Source: Pteria penguin | Lineage: Eukaryota; Mollusca; Bivalvia; Pterioida; Pteriidae | Length of the DNA: 64,000 bases | NCBI GenBank assembly: GCA_035048485.1 | Contig: CM068583.1 | Location: forward strand, 22,977,341-23,041,340 | Direction of reading: 5' to 3' | In this document: positions 13,401 to 28,400 of the stretch, one piece after another | Layout of the letters: each line of letters begins with the position of its first letter | Numbering within the stretch: position 1 is the first letter of the stretch | Notes under the pieces: generated by a model | What the model saw: only the letters and a program-made list of their open reading frames with translations | The model's database searches: none | Told to the model about the DNA's origin: nothing | Made by a program: the position numbers and the translations under genes

Positions 13401-16400
13401 GGGAGAGGCCACATTATGCAATGCTTTGGCCCAAACAAGGCCCTTTTCATCAAGTGAGTCTGATGTTGTAAATATGGGTTTTCTCAGAAAAAATTGAGCT
13501 CAAGTTGGCAACATTCCACCCAAGTCAAGAATGCAACCATCTCGGCATCACTTCCTCCAAAGAGAAATCCTCTTTGACAATCTATGCAATTAGCGAAAAG
13601 AAAGCTTTTTAGTGCAAAAATGAGACAATCAATATACTTACAGGACCTCCATGTTCTATCACATCATCCCAAATACATAAGCCCCATTGCTTATCTGGCC
13701 AAGGTCTGTCAGGACCCTATAAATCATAGTAATACATAACACATTTAATTTCAGTAACTATTGTGTCATCTATCAATCACCCAACAATTTGAAAATGTCT
13801 ATGAAGTCTGTAACAAGGAAGTTGTTCACCAACATCTTCATAGTGCAGTGATCCTGAGACCATACCAGAACCTCCATTGCAAAGAAATTACACATTACAT
13901 TCAATTATTTTGTTCACAAAATTTAAAGGTCGACAGGTGGGTACAAAAGGGTTTTTTTGACAGGACTTTTAACGTGCAGAGGTACCACAGTGAATCACCT
14001 ACTGCCACACACTTCAGTATCAGCAGCCAGGAATCTAAAACATGTCAGGTCTATCATGGGTGCCAGCTCAGACTTTACCACCTAGCTACCATCAATACAC
14101 CTAGCATAACATGAATCTAGTTAGGATTCAAACATATGACATTTCAATAATGACTAAAATCTTTAACCACCCTACCAAACGACATAACACAAAAATAAAA
14201 TAAATGTTTGTGAAACACAAACGCCTCTGGCAGCAGCGATATACCTAAATATGCCAAAAAATCTATATATTTTTATGCCCTCAGACTATTCTTACAAGGT
14301 TAAAAGCAAGGTCATTAGTTCATACAGATATAGTTAAGACTCTTACCACTAACTTTACAGCATATGGTAAAAGCTGATCAAAGATAGGGAAAAATTCTTC
14401 TTTATGAGTTCCAAAGAGTGAATGTAATGTGTCAGATAGTTTACTGAGTATGTACACATCTTCATCATCCTGAAAATAAAAACAAAGTATCATGTTACCG
14501 ACTCCATTGCTAAATTTTTACAGTTCAACAAGGCCTACAGTCTATAAATGATTACAAATGAAATTGTTAACAGAGATATACCCATCTTTAGACAGTTGAA
14601 AAGATATAGTTTGATCAATTTGATGATGAAATCTAATTTTTATTGAATTGTTCACTTTCATTTGTAAATATCCATTGTATAATGATTTAATTATTTCCAC
14701 ATTGACTGTATAACGTACATATAAATGCACCTAGTAAAAATTTAGTCTATTTCTGTATAGACAATGTACCTTCAAGTAATACATGAATGGGGCCGCACAT
14801 AAACTCAGCTCTGGTTCGGTCTAGATATAGATCTATAAATCGAGTGATTTCTTTCAATCTCATACATACTGATGGGACCGCCATCAGGTTGTTATTCTGA
14901 TAGGCTAATGTAAGAATGATGCGCGAAATTTGATTTATCAGTTTCAAATACAAGATGTAGCCTTATTGTTCTTGAAAAAAAGTTTTATTTTAAAATACCC
15001 GTAATCAATTTATAAGAAATGACTGTCAAAAAAATTTCTCTTTAACGATCTATAGACAAGAACCGAGGCACAAACTAAATATAATCCGCAAAGCAAATTA
15101 TACAGTTTGTGCCTTGGTTTTTGTCTAAACACCGATAGACAGAATTTTTTTTACAGTCATTCCTTAATTGTATTAATGGATTTAGAAATATAAAGGGGTG
15201 TTACATATTGATGAATTCTGACATGAATTTCATGATTTCCTTAGATAATTTTAAGTTCTTATGGTGAAATTTTTTAACCTACTTCATCAAGCAAAGATTC
15301 TTCAACATCTTCATCATAATCTTCATCTTTTCTCTTCTCTGAATAAGACATGAGGTTTATTGAAATATGAAGTCAATTTGTTTTTGTCACTTCAAAACTT
15401 TCACTCATATTGTGACAGAATTTTCTAAATACATGGTAATGAAATTCTGACTTATCTCATGGATCAACAAAGAGTAATCAAAGATCAACACAAGCAATCA
15501 AAATTCACTTGAATCAAATCATTGCTTCCAATATTTATTGAAAGAATCTGCAATGCTTTCATATACCATTATCAAATTGCTTGAACCTATGGTATAAAAA
15601 CAGCAGTGTATTAAAAGGGGCAATTACCCACCAACCCCCACACCCCAGTAAAAAATTTGGCCTATAATATTGATTACTCTGTGATTTCTAAACAGTGAAC
15701 TTGATTATTCTTGTGGAAGATGCAAGTCAAGCTCTTTATCTGATGCATCCCATGTATTTCTCATTCAAAGATACATCAATTCAATGTTAGAATTTAAACA
15801 ATGAAGCCTCTTACTGTGGCAACATCCAGAAAATATCTGGAAAAACAACTATCACAAACAAGGTCACCAATCAAAAGATATACCAGTACAAATTAAAATA
15901 TCAAAGCTTTGTTTTTAAAGACTACCATAAGGGCCAATACCGGCATTAAACGTCTGTGCTTTGAAAAGACTGAATAGGACGAAACCTACCATGTCTATCA
16001 TCTTGTCGTTTGAAATGTGCTTGAAACTGTTTCTCTAAAAGCTGTATAAGAGTCTGCATGTTCTCTGTTGACAGACATCCTCTGCCCAGCTTCTCTATAC
16101 ACTATAATGAATACAAAACATTAGCACGTAACTAAAGAGTATAACAATATCCCTTGACAATAAAGCAATTTTCCTACAATATGCATCAAATCTGTACACA
16201 GTAAAAATCAAAATTCAATGATTTCATTCCATATGAAGAGATACAAACACCTAAGATATGGTTTATTCAGACCCATGCTTGTTCTGGTTTATTCAGACCC
16301 ATGCTTGTTCAATGTAAATGGTCCTATGCTCATACTGACTTAACACATAAAAACTATCAAAAACAAGATCAGCTTTATTTTCTGCACATTATCAATTGAA

Positions 16401-19400
16401 TTTTACATCTTTACCTTGAACAGGCTGATAGGATAAGATCTGAATGTAGTCCTGCTACCAAATGACAGACAACTAGGAATCTGTGATGTGTAAAGTCTAT
16501 ATACAGCATTCAGCTTTACACATAAGTCACTGAATGTGTATTAAACATGATCAAATTACTGGCTAAAAACAGTATAAATATACCGTAATTTCTGGATTAT
16601 ATGTCAATATTTTTTTCCGGTCAGGAAAGCCCTCGACCTATACAAGGCTTCGACCTATCTGAGGCTTGGCTAAGAGTTATAGATGGCTATTTTGTCAATG
16701 TTTGACATTAATGGCCTTTTAACTGCCAGGTACCGCTGACAATAGAAACACAAATTCAAAGGATAAGTTGCGAAATTTAGATGTCTCCCGATCGATGATT
16801 TATTTAATTGTGTTTTATGTGGCCGTGGCATATTAAATTACATACATGTCTTCATGTGTGTTGATTGCTAATTTAATCATTATGGGAACTCGTCTTACAC
16901 GTAAAAAAAACTTTCAAATTGAAATGTGTGCTACTGGTATTGTAACTCGAACGATAGTTCTAGTATCTGTACGGCAATTCTGAAACAATATTTTATATCT
17001 TGACTATAGCAGTATCGCTCCGGTGCTGAGTTTAAATTATCTGCCACATTTAAACTTAGAGTCCTTTCTCTAAAGTGTATATCACTGTGCGGCCGTGTAA
17101 TCAATGAAAATGTTCCATGCTTCACCACACACTAATCCCCAAGTGACCCAGTTATCGCTGCATGGCACACTTCATGTTGATCATTAAACAAACAAACAGG
17201 ATGTGATGTCTAGGTAAATGTCACGTACAGGTATTCAAAATTACTTTGACTGCTATGTATTGGAACGGAATGTATCGTATTCACAAAATACTGAAAGACA
17301 ACAAAACCGCATCGTTTACATTTGCAATCAAAACTGACCAGTGTTCAAATTGAGATTATCGATCTTTCTGTACTGGCAAAACTGGTTCGTCATAGCGTTA
17401 CTTCTTTGACCTATCCAACGCTTCGACCTATTTACGGCGATCTGATGAAAATACCAAATTTTAGGTACCCTCAACCTATAGTCCGCATCGACCTATAGTC
17501 CAGAAATTACGGTAATTATTCTGATATTCATACTTGACCCAATTTTTTTTCAAAAGTTCAGAGTCAAAAAGTGCTTTGTACTTGAATCTTAAGAAACTTG
17601 AGCCTACCACATACCTTTGCTAACGAGTTAAGGTGTTCAGGTAAAACAGATTGTTCTGGCTCTATTTCTACAGCCTTTAGCAGATTGGGACAAATGTGTT
17701 GCCACATCTCACCAACATAACCATCCCCTCGTATTTTGGCACAATCAATTAAATATGGCAGACTCTCTGAGGCTGCGATCCGAATGTCTTTCAAGAGTCA
17801 AGGAACTTGCTATATCATGCCTTTTAAGGGTAATGAATTTACAACAAGATGATTCAGTGTATGATGTAAAGTAAATAAAAGTGCGAGACATTTATGCTTC
17901 AGTTTATGAAATATTATCAACCTCCTACAAGATTGATAAATACAATCTACTACAAGTTAGATCTAAATCCCATGAAAAGTTATTGAAAATGAGTGCAAAA
18001 TATGATTTGCTAACCTTAAAACCCTATCACCTGCTCACCTGCAATGTAGATGATACCCAAATGTATCCCATTACTCAAATGGATTATAATCTACATTTGA
18101 TAAATTAAAATCTAAACAGTAAAAAAAATCAAAATTTACTTGTTTGAAGGATACCATCATGGAAGTAAAATTTGAGAAGAGGGACCATTATTTTGACCAC
18201 CTCCTCAGCATATTCAGCAAAGCTCTCTTTAAGTTCTCGAGCATAACAAACCAACATCTGACAAGCTGTTGCTTTGTCTTCCAGTCCTGCTGTTCGAATA
18301 CCAAAATTTTGCTGTAAATTCAAAAACAAGTATAAATTCAACCATGCAGAATTTTTGCATATTCATTACAACTGGCTCTACTTCATCTTATAAAGTATTT
18401 TCCAAGAAAACTATAGGCAAATAGGAATTCTATATTACAAACCTAACACTTAAAGCCAAATACAATGTAATAATTATAAAATCTGAAATTCACCCTAGTA
18501 TTCTTTATATAAATCAAATTTTACTGAGTTATCTTCCTTATAATAATCTATAATGTAAAGTTCCAAAGAATATGTGGCCTACAAACACCCTAAATGTACC
18601 TATGCTTTGTCTGTAATATAATTTGAATGGATCTTTTTTCACTATAGATGTAAGAAATGAGGATGAGGTGATTATATACCTACCTGGTCACCAACTGTCA
18701 CAAACTGCCAATCAGAATCACTTTCCAAGTCTTTCATTTCATCAGCTGTAAAACAATCCACAATAAGCCTTATTGGGATTTCAAATACTCAGAAAAGTAT
18801 GGTAATGATGATTGGAAAATTCACTGAACTCATGTCGCCGAGCTGGGGTGGCTAATCATAAATACTATATATTGACTTTTATGCCCACTTTTTAAAATTC
18901 AGGTCTGTATACAATAACTGAATTTGGCACTAGCCATTATGTGCCATAAACTGCATGATTAAAGCAATCATAATTCCTATTGTTCAGCTCTGTCATACGA
19001 CAACAGAGACATATATACACAGGTGTATGTATGTCTCTGACAACAAGTATTGTTTCTGACATACAGTCAAACCTCGTTATCTCGAAGTCGGAGGGACCGT
19101 GGAAAATACTTCGAGATATCCGTAGTTCGAGATATCCAAATTTCGAGTTTAGGATCACAAATCTTGCAGTTGTTAATGTACGCCGATTCATTTGACATTT
19201 GTGATTATAATAGTAGATGTACGAGATATACATGTATTTATCAATAAATATGCATGAAGATGTGCATATTGTATTGTTCCTAAATAATTAATCTAAAACT
19301 TATCATACCTTTTATATTTTATGAATATATAGAGAATATACTCAAAAACTGAAAACGTCATGTTTCCTTTTCAGTAACAACGTAATTTAAATCCAATACT

Positions 19401-22400
19401 GGATATAACTGTCATATACTATACCTAAAACCGAGGACGGGCTAACACGTAAGACAAGATAAAGACACACGTCATAATTTGATTTAATTACTATTACTTT
19501 GCATAAAAATACATAGACATACACACGGACTGGAAATAGTAATAATTAATGAACAGTGCAAAGAAATTTTTTTTTCAACGCAAGTATGAAAAAGCACTAA
19601 TTACAGTTAATGTTAATTTTCTAATTTTGTGTTGAGTTTAATAAGCTATCATCATTTTTTGTATAAATAACAGGGTATGCACGGACGCGATCGATTATGT
19701 AATTACTGCGGCTATGTACACCGACACGGTCAATTGATCACACCATGCGATCGACCTGTCATTTATGGTAAACACCGTTGGGAATGCTGTAAATAAGAAG
19801 CCAACTTCGAGATAAACTGGGTAATTAAGAACATCGGGACTTGAAAATATATTCGAGATAAGCATGGTATTCGACATATCAGTGTTCGACACATCCGGGG
19901 TGAATTTAATCATAATATGAAGGATTTTTTTCCGGACCGACATTTGACTTCGAGATATCCCGGGTATTCGAGATATCAGTGTTCGAGATATCGAAGTTTG
20001 ACTGTATTTCAATATTCAATATTATTGTATAATTCATTTATATTATATATCATATATTAGGTGTTATTTTTAATGCAAATATTTTACATGAAGTCCATGT
20101 AGACAAGATGTGTATCACAATATGCCCAAACAGCAACATAATATCTATAATAGTTGACTTCATCAAGTTACTAGATTTTCAAAATATCAAGGGTAAATCA
20201 GGGTAACGTTGTCTAAGTCGCTCACTTGTCACCTGTGTGGGTATATTATTATGTAATGTCACTTCAACCAGCTGTTTGACCAAGCAAATATCATACCTTT
20301 TGTCATCGTTCAAGATATTAATTAGCGATCTTAATACGGTAAACTGGGCATTTACAGTAATGAAAGACAATGACTTATTACCAGGTTTCCTGTTTATAAG
20401 ACATTGTGAAGGATTATCATGAAGGAGACGTAAAGAAAAGGAATTGAAATCAAATGTTACCAAACTTTACGACATTTTGTAGGTAAAGGTGTATTTCATA
20501 CTTTTCATACCTTTCGCACTTATCAAATTGTTATAATAGGTTCAAAAATTTCAATGATTAATCAAGGAAAAGCATAATGGTGTCATTAAAAACAGGAAAA
20601 TGGTGTAATCTTATGAAAACGATGTATATCAATGTGAAACTTTTTTATTAAGACTTGAAATTGATATATGAAAAGGATTTGTCATCTGCATCTTTTAAAA
20701 TAGCAGGTGATACATGTATTTTGATAATGCATTTATATATCTGTATTCTTTATCCTGCTTAAACTCTGACCCGGAAGTATATAATGGTATCGCCAACATG
20801 TGCAAACAAGATTCTGATAAGGCTTATTGCAAAGTCACATAAAATCATGAAAATTTTCTCAAATATTAATACTAGGAAGGCTAGTTTGTGTATTACATAT
20901 CTCTTTAGCTTATTCTACATATTTCAAAAATGGTGGCACTCATATGCATAATTCATAACAAGCATATAAGTATTCCTGAAGTAATACATGTCTCCTACTG
21001 GTTTCCATAAGTCCAAGGGCCATAACTCTTCCAAAAATAGGTCAATCAAGACCAAACTCGAACTTGATCTGTAATCCACTGACACAAGCTACATACCAAA
21101 TTTCAAGTTAGTAACTTCAATGGTTGCAAAAAAAAGGCCAGAAAACGAAAGTGTCTCGAACAGACAAAGCGGAAACCTATAGTCCCCTGAGGTGTCACTG
21201 ATGGGGAGAAATACATGTAGGTACCAACATACTACAACTATGACAAATATAGACTTATATCTATGACAAAGCACAAATAACCGACTCTTTGCATCTCATT
21301 TAAGTAAATATACCAGCATGATCTTTTAACCCTAGTCATGCTACATAAAATACACAGAAATAGTGCTCTGAGCTGAATATTTTTCTATGTATTTTAAAAA
21401 ATAAAAGCATGTTTTTGTATGCTGTTTTATGAAGGATGTTTGCATAATAATATAGGCATATCATATACCAAAATGTTAAGGAATGTTTGAAGTTTATGAA
21501 TATTGTAAAAGTTTGACCACAATTTATGCACAGTAAAGGTAAACTGCAGGTAAATACAGGTAAAATGACAAAAAGCTAGATTTAGCAATAAATATATGCA
21601 TATATTTTCAAAAATACAATAAAAGAGATTGAAAATAATGAAATATGAAATAATAATATAATAAAAGTCACACACCAGTAGGCCAGTAGTTACTACTCAG
21701 GTAAAACTCAGGTAACATTTAAAAGTATATAAAGTATATCTAATGACAGATGCTGATTAGGGTATATACTGCACCAAAATGATGCCCAGTTTCGTTATAT
21801 AACTGAACTAGTTTGAATAACCGATTAAAATCCCGGTTTCCACGTCGTACCTGTAAGGTAGTATCGGCCAGGTGAAAAATAATTAAAAGTGCCAGAGTCG
21901 ATATCTAGTGATCACCGATAAAAAGAATGAATCACGTTTACTAAACATGTTGTCCAGTAACCATAAGGCCCATCGGCATCATAATAATTAATCGGTAAAC
22001 ACCTTTATTCCCCCTTCCTTTTTGTGAAAATTCAATTACGACAAACGCAGGTATGCTTTAAGTTGCCAGCATTTTCCGTAGATACTGGTATACACACCGA
22101 TAAGTTTCATGTGTCATTGTAATCATTGTCATTGATAAACAAATTGAGGAAATCCAAAGAAGATCGACGGTCTTCAGTGATGTTTACAAACACCTGTAAA
22201 ATCGATTAAATCCCAGGTCAACACGTGGCCGGCCGCCGTCACGTGCGCGTCGATTATTCATGAAATCTACCCGATCGTATATTTTTTTTAGTAATCATTG
22301 TCTTCAATTATATCTGCGACATTAAGTGCATCAAGTTCCACATCACTATCATCGTTTCCAAAGACTTATTTGAAGAAAGAATCGAGTTGTATTTATAAAT

Positions 22401-25400
22401 CCGCCATCTTGAAATAAAAATTTTGATCTCACTTTTTCCCGTACCTTAATATACGAACCAATCAAATTGAAGGTGACGTCATGGAATTTTTTAAAGATAG
22501 GAATTCTGTATTCACATATAGAAAGTCTTTTTATAACGTTTACAACGATTGGAAGGCTATAAATACGATCTAAAAATAAGCTATAGTCGACCTAGTTGTT
22601 GCCCGGATTATTCCGGGTTCAGCTCACAGCGCGTGTATTCGATGCCCGGATTATTCCGGGTCCAGCATGACTAGGGTTAAAGTCACAACAATAACATTGT
22701 GCCAATTCACAATAAGCACTAAAGTTATAAGAATAAACGACCACAGTCAGAAGAGTTCTTGATACCCTCACTGCTAATTTGTATGTGCATAAGATTAGTA
22801 ACTTTACCTAGTCTAAGGATCTTGCTTTGTGATACAAACTGATTCATATTTAACACACAAAACAATTTAAACTTAACATGTATTCATCTGGAGTTTTATT
22901 TACTTTGCCTTCCGCTAGTATATCATCCAGTTTCTTTAGATGAGGTCACTACAATAAATTTCATCAACGAACTGCAATGATTACTTACTGTCTAGGAGAG
23001 CCACCTCTGGCTTAAGTGATGCTGCTTTCAGTACTGGACCCATAACCAGAGGCAAGTACTGCTGGAAATCTTTCCCCATTATCTTGCACATCCTTGTCCA
23101 GGCAGAAATCATGTATGATATCTGTTTAAGAAAATGAGATATTTTGTAAAGGTTTATCAGAAAAATGATTCAAGGGTACGATTTGATTTCGTTGGGACAG
23201 ATTGGTTGTGCACTATCATACTGGGTTTCTAATCTGATGACCAGCATTTGTATCCAAATATTGGAAAAGATTGGGATTATCTCTGTGGTGAGTAAAAATC
23301 AGCTTCCTTCTTATCTTTCTTTGGAATCAGAGTTCAAGGGAAATAATAACATATACCAACTGGTAAATTATTCCTCACTTTTAAGTGAGTCCATTACACA
23401 GGACAATTTGGGGGCAACATATCTGGCAAATGACTCCACAATATTGGTAAAATAACCCTGGTGTCACATTAAAAAAGCATTCAATAATAACAATATGAAA
23501 GATGCATTCTGCGGATGTAATGTTGTACACTAAAGGGAACAATGAGGTACAGAATGGAGTAAGCAGCTCTCAATACAAACATCATTACAGAATTAAATCC
23601 GAAAGGTCCAAACATTCAATACAATAAGACCTGAAAGCCAACAAGTTCAATACATCAGTTCAGGGCTCTTAGGATGATGAGTTGACTACATCGGTAGTAA
23701 AAACAGGTAAGTTTTAAAGTGAGACTGAAAGAATGTCAGCTTACTTGTGGATCGTCATCAGCCATTTCAACCTGTTCTGTTTGATGTTTCAACAATAACT
23801 GCATCACCTCAGTGCAGTCTGAGAGGAACTGTAAAGGAACAATCACAAAATAAACTCAAGTATTACACACATATACATGTCTAAAATTGCTCTAAATATA
23901 CACTTTTATGAAGCACAAATCCAATGTCTACAAATTAGAAGAAACTTCTCACCTTTTCTCTACCGACAGCCAATCCTATGAGACTGATGCACTCTATGGT
24001 TTTCCCTCTCAGAAGCCTTAATTCATCTTGGACGGCATTTTGTACTATGTATTTCAAGCATGGCATAAATCTGTCATAGTATGCAGTGAATTTTTCTTCT
24101 GATGTGTCTGCTACTGAGGCCAGAGTGGTAACAATCTGCTCTAAAACCATCTTTGTTCCTTTCTCCATAAGCTGTAAATTACAACAGGACTTTGTCAGAA
24201 CTTTTCTTTTTTACATTATAGACATACTTGCAAAAGTAAAAGTTTCTTTTCTAAATTCACCATGATATTGTATAAAATTTTATTATCAGCTCTGCTAATA
24301 ATAATTCACACTTCACAGATGACTTTATATGTTATATACTTTCGTTTACATATTTATAAGCATATGGTACTACTTTTAAAAAATTTACAAAGACCCAGTG
24401 TCTGTCTTACTCTTGGATATGATTTAGCATATATCAATTATATATTTAAATTAGTGGGTTTTTTTATATTTAATGTCATGGTCAGGACCATTCCATCAAC
24501 ACAGAGAGAAAGTATCAATTCTAGAGTAAATACTTGAAAACTGTTACTGTATGATCCTGACCTTTGACACTGAATTCTATATGCATGCTTCTTCTATCAA
24601 TATATATGAAATTTGAAACCAATAGGTTGAAAATTTATTGCATTACATTACTGCATTACAACAGGAATGCCGACAGCTTGCCAAAATGACACAAACACAT
24701 GGATATCAATCCAAGGCCCCAGTAACTATAGAACTTTATATCAAGCACTTGAACCATCCGCAAGTAGCGATCTAACTTGCAAGGCTTAAACTTGATATCA
24801 ACTCCTGCTTTATGTCACACAGTGGAATGCACTCAAGACCAAGGATCAGAGGAAATTAAAACATGCTATTTTCACTCAGCAAGCCGTTAGATGAAGATTT
24901 ACATGCCATACCTCCTTGAATTTACTGTTGAGAACTTGTTCCAATTTGCAGATGATAATATCAAGATAATCAGCCAGGAGATTTTTTGGACAATCCTCAC
25001 AAAAGTTTACTAATGCTGCAGCACCATGAGCTTGAACTCTAGGATTGGCATCATCATCCATTATGCCAAGAAGGTTTACTACTAACTGAAATCAGAAAGG
25101 ATTTGTCAAGGTGTAATGCCACTCTAGAATTATATGACAATGGCAGCATACGATTTAGTAACTTCAAATATACTGAACATGTACCTATTCTAACAGAATG
25201 AAATTTCAACACAAAATGTTACAGGTAGAGATTTCTGGTATATAAGCATATTCGTTAATAAGTGTGACCTACGACTGTTCATGTGTGTGTCTTTAAACAC
25301 AATTCTGTAAGTGTAGCTGCGTGTATAATTTAGTGCATAAGGGGCAGTACTCACTGGAGTTAAATATGAATTACAATGAGTTATATATTATGTGAACAAC

Positions 25401-28400
25401 ATTGACCAAGTATATTGGCACACCTCTCTATTTGGAAAAGTCTACGATCAAACCTATACAGTTTAAGCACAGTTTTTTAGCTTGATCAGCAACCATTATC
25501 ATAATAATACAAGAAATCCTGAATTCTGCTATCAAATTACATGTATTTTCTTCTTTTCAAAACTTATTTGGTACCTTGTCATGAAATTTCTTTTGAAAGA
25601 CAGGTCCAAAGTCTGTACACATTTGTCCAAGTGCATTGCAAGCTGAATAACGCACTCTTGGATGCTAAAAATGGAAAGCATATCAAATAAACAAATACAT
25701 GTTAAAGATACAATGTACAGAAGTGTTTATTCATATTTGAATATTGCTTTAATTGCAGAAACGGTGTTAAATCTATTATTTTATGAGTATCTTGGTCGTA
25801 AACTATGCATCTTGGATGTGAAGAAATTTTTTTTACCTTTTGTCAATACTTACAGGATCTTTAAGAAATGGCAATACTGCTTCCACAATATTACCCAGCA
25901 TGCCCTCCATTTGTTGATGACAGCCTTCACCACATGCAGATATAGCCATCAATGCAGCATGTCGATAACGCCAATCACCTGTTACAATTGAAGATAAGCT
26001 TGTTATTATAATATTAATTTCATAAACATACTTAACTAGAGTATGTATATAAAAACATATGCTCATACTATAGGCTTATTTCATAACAACAAAGCTTTTC
26101 CTAGCTTACGTTTTAAACACAGTTCTTGACTAATGTTTTAAATACCGTATTTACTCGAATATAATACACACTTTTTTTTGCCAATTTGACCCCTCATTTT
26201 CTCACTGCGTATTATACATAGGGTTAGAAATCTGGAACTTTTTTCCACGCTTTTAAGCTTCAGTGGCGGATTTAGAGGAGTGCATGTTTCCGTTAATGTA
26301 TCTAAAGCCGTCAATCAAACCCACGAGGCGTGAGATATATCTATTGTCTGTATACTGTCTGTTTCCCGCAGTAAATGCCCAAAGCGATAAAAGGAGTAAA
26401 GTCTACAATGTGGCAGAATACTTGTGCCGTGTTATTTAGCAATGGTTTCTAATTAGCAGACTGTACGGGTGATATAATGATTTATCCTTAATTGGTTAAT
26501 CGATAGTTACGCAACAGGTGAAACTACTTGACCGTAACGGCACGAGCATCGACAGTTTGGATAACATTCATTCATTGGTTTTTGGGGGATTTTTTTTTAT
26601 ATATTTTGTCTTCACAAACATTTGCGATCTCCGCGTAAAGTTCACATAGTATCAGGGACGTATATATCTACGTCCCTGATAGTATATTAGACACGCACGT
26701 TCATTCTAACGAGAGAGAAAAAATGAAGCGATCGTTATGCGAGTTTGATTGTAAATGAAATGAAAGAGAGAAAAGCATTGATATCACACGATGAATAAAG
26801 GCTGGTCGTTCTGTGTCGCTTTTGATAATAATACCCGTTACGGGATTACACTGTAAAAAGAATACGGCAAAGCAAATTCAGCTCGCGCTCTTGCTGTTTC
26901 AACACGAAATTGACATCTTGTTTTGGATTTTTCCCCTGAGTATTATACACAGAGTTCGACGTTTTTTCATGATTTTTGGGGTCATTTTAGGGGGTGCGTA
27001 TTATACTCGGGTGCGTATTATATTCAAGTAAATACGGTATGTCTGCCAGAACTCCAGTAAAATATCACCAGTAGTAACCTTCATCTATTGACTCCAAATC
27101 AATAAGCATCCATTCTTTTTATTAAAAATATGGTTTGTAAAGAATGAATAGTACTTGATTTATCATCCTGAAACCAGTAATTTCAATATCTTTAAAAGTG
27201 GTGACCTTGACTTTTGATCTGTTGACCCGAAAATCAAAATACATATTTCCTTTTTGATAGGTATCCATATATCCAACTTTGGTTCAGATAAGATGCAAGG
27301 AACTTGAGTTGTTATCCAGAAACTAATAACTGCAATCTATTTTTACCAGAAGTGTTTCGTATGGACATGCAAGAAACTTGAATTATCATCTGGAACAAAT
27401 AATAATAATAATTTGACCTAATGAAATCTTTCGCTTTTGGTAAGTATCCATATGTCTACATATGATTTGTATAAAATGAACAAAACGTGAATTATCATCC
27501 AGAAACCAATAATTGGAATCTATTTTTACCAGTAGTGACCTTGACCTTTCATCTATTGACCCCAAAATCTACAGACATACTGATCTTTTGATAAGTATCC
27601 ATATGATATATCCAAATTTATAATTTGGATAAGATGGAAGGAACTTGTGTTATCATCCCAAAACCAATTATACAATGGAATTATAGAAGTATAGACAAAT
27701 CAAGCACTTGGTGATAGAAATAAAAATGTATCTCTTGCTATCTTGGCTTGAAAAATGGATTAACCATTATTTATTCTACGAATACTCTATTTAGTTACTG
27801 TATTATACAACACAAATTTTTCACTTATAAATGTAAGCAGCCAGTGCTGAAAATGCTGGTAATCTGCAGATGTCTCCAACTAGCCAGAACTAAGAGAAGA
27901 AACCTATCGCTATGTAAAAATTAGAGGATGATGATTCTGTGTTATACTTTTCATGGTTATAGATCATGGTTCATACAGCACAGGTAAAGAAATTTTTAGT
28001 ACATTCCAAGGACAGATACTAAATTAAAGCACCTTTCCAAGGTCTATACAAACCATGTTAGATTGTCTTTCTGAATCCTGTCAACAATTCATTTAAAGAC
28101 AAACAGGTAGCTCTAGACAGAAAAATAGACAAAGCTTTACTATAATAAGTCCTATCTAAATACACATTGACATACATAAAATATGATATTGCTAACCAGA
28201 TGTAAAGTCAAATCAGTGATACTCTATTCTGATTGCTAAAATCACACTTCATCATCTGTGATCAGTGATATTATACATACTATTCTGTAACATTTGTGGT
28301 ACATTAGACAGGATGTGTGGTAACATAGTTTTCCCTCCTAAAGCACAAGCTAATCTGTCAAGTGCACTCTCCGCTGCTATGGCATTACTAAAACATAAAA

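Larger units (their letters stand above)
18746..22988 (-). other. IPO5 intron 15 content
   Basis: At about 4.2 kb this is the longest IPO5 intron. It is largely made of the pogo-type MITE, a pearl-like fragment and the piggyBac-type MITE. The stretches 20007-21000 and 22681-22988 show nothing recognisable. Confidence 0.6.

Noticed and set aside
13761..14114. Plus-strand 117-codon frame
   Set aside because: It overlaps a diverged SINE-like repeat in an IPO5 intron and shows no known domain.
18129..18154. Continuation of IPO5 exon 17 to the stop codon in the intron
   Set aside because: A GATG|GTATCC donor joins in phase to exon 18 and restores the conserved [11 protein letters not shown] segment. 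The read-through tail is non-conserved.
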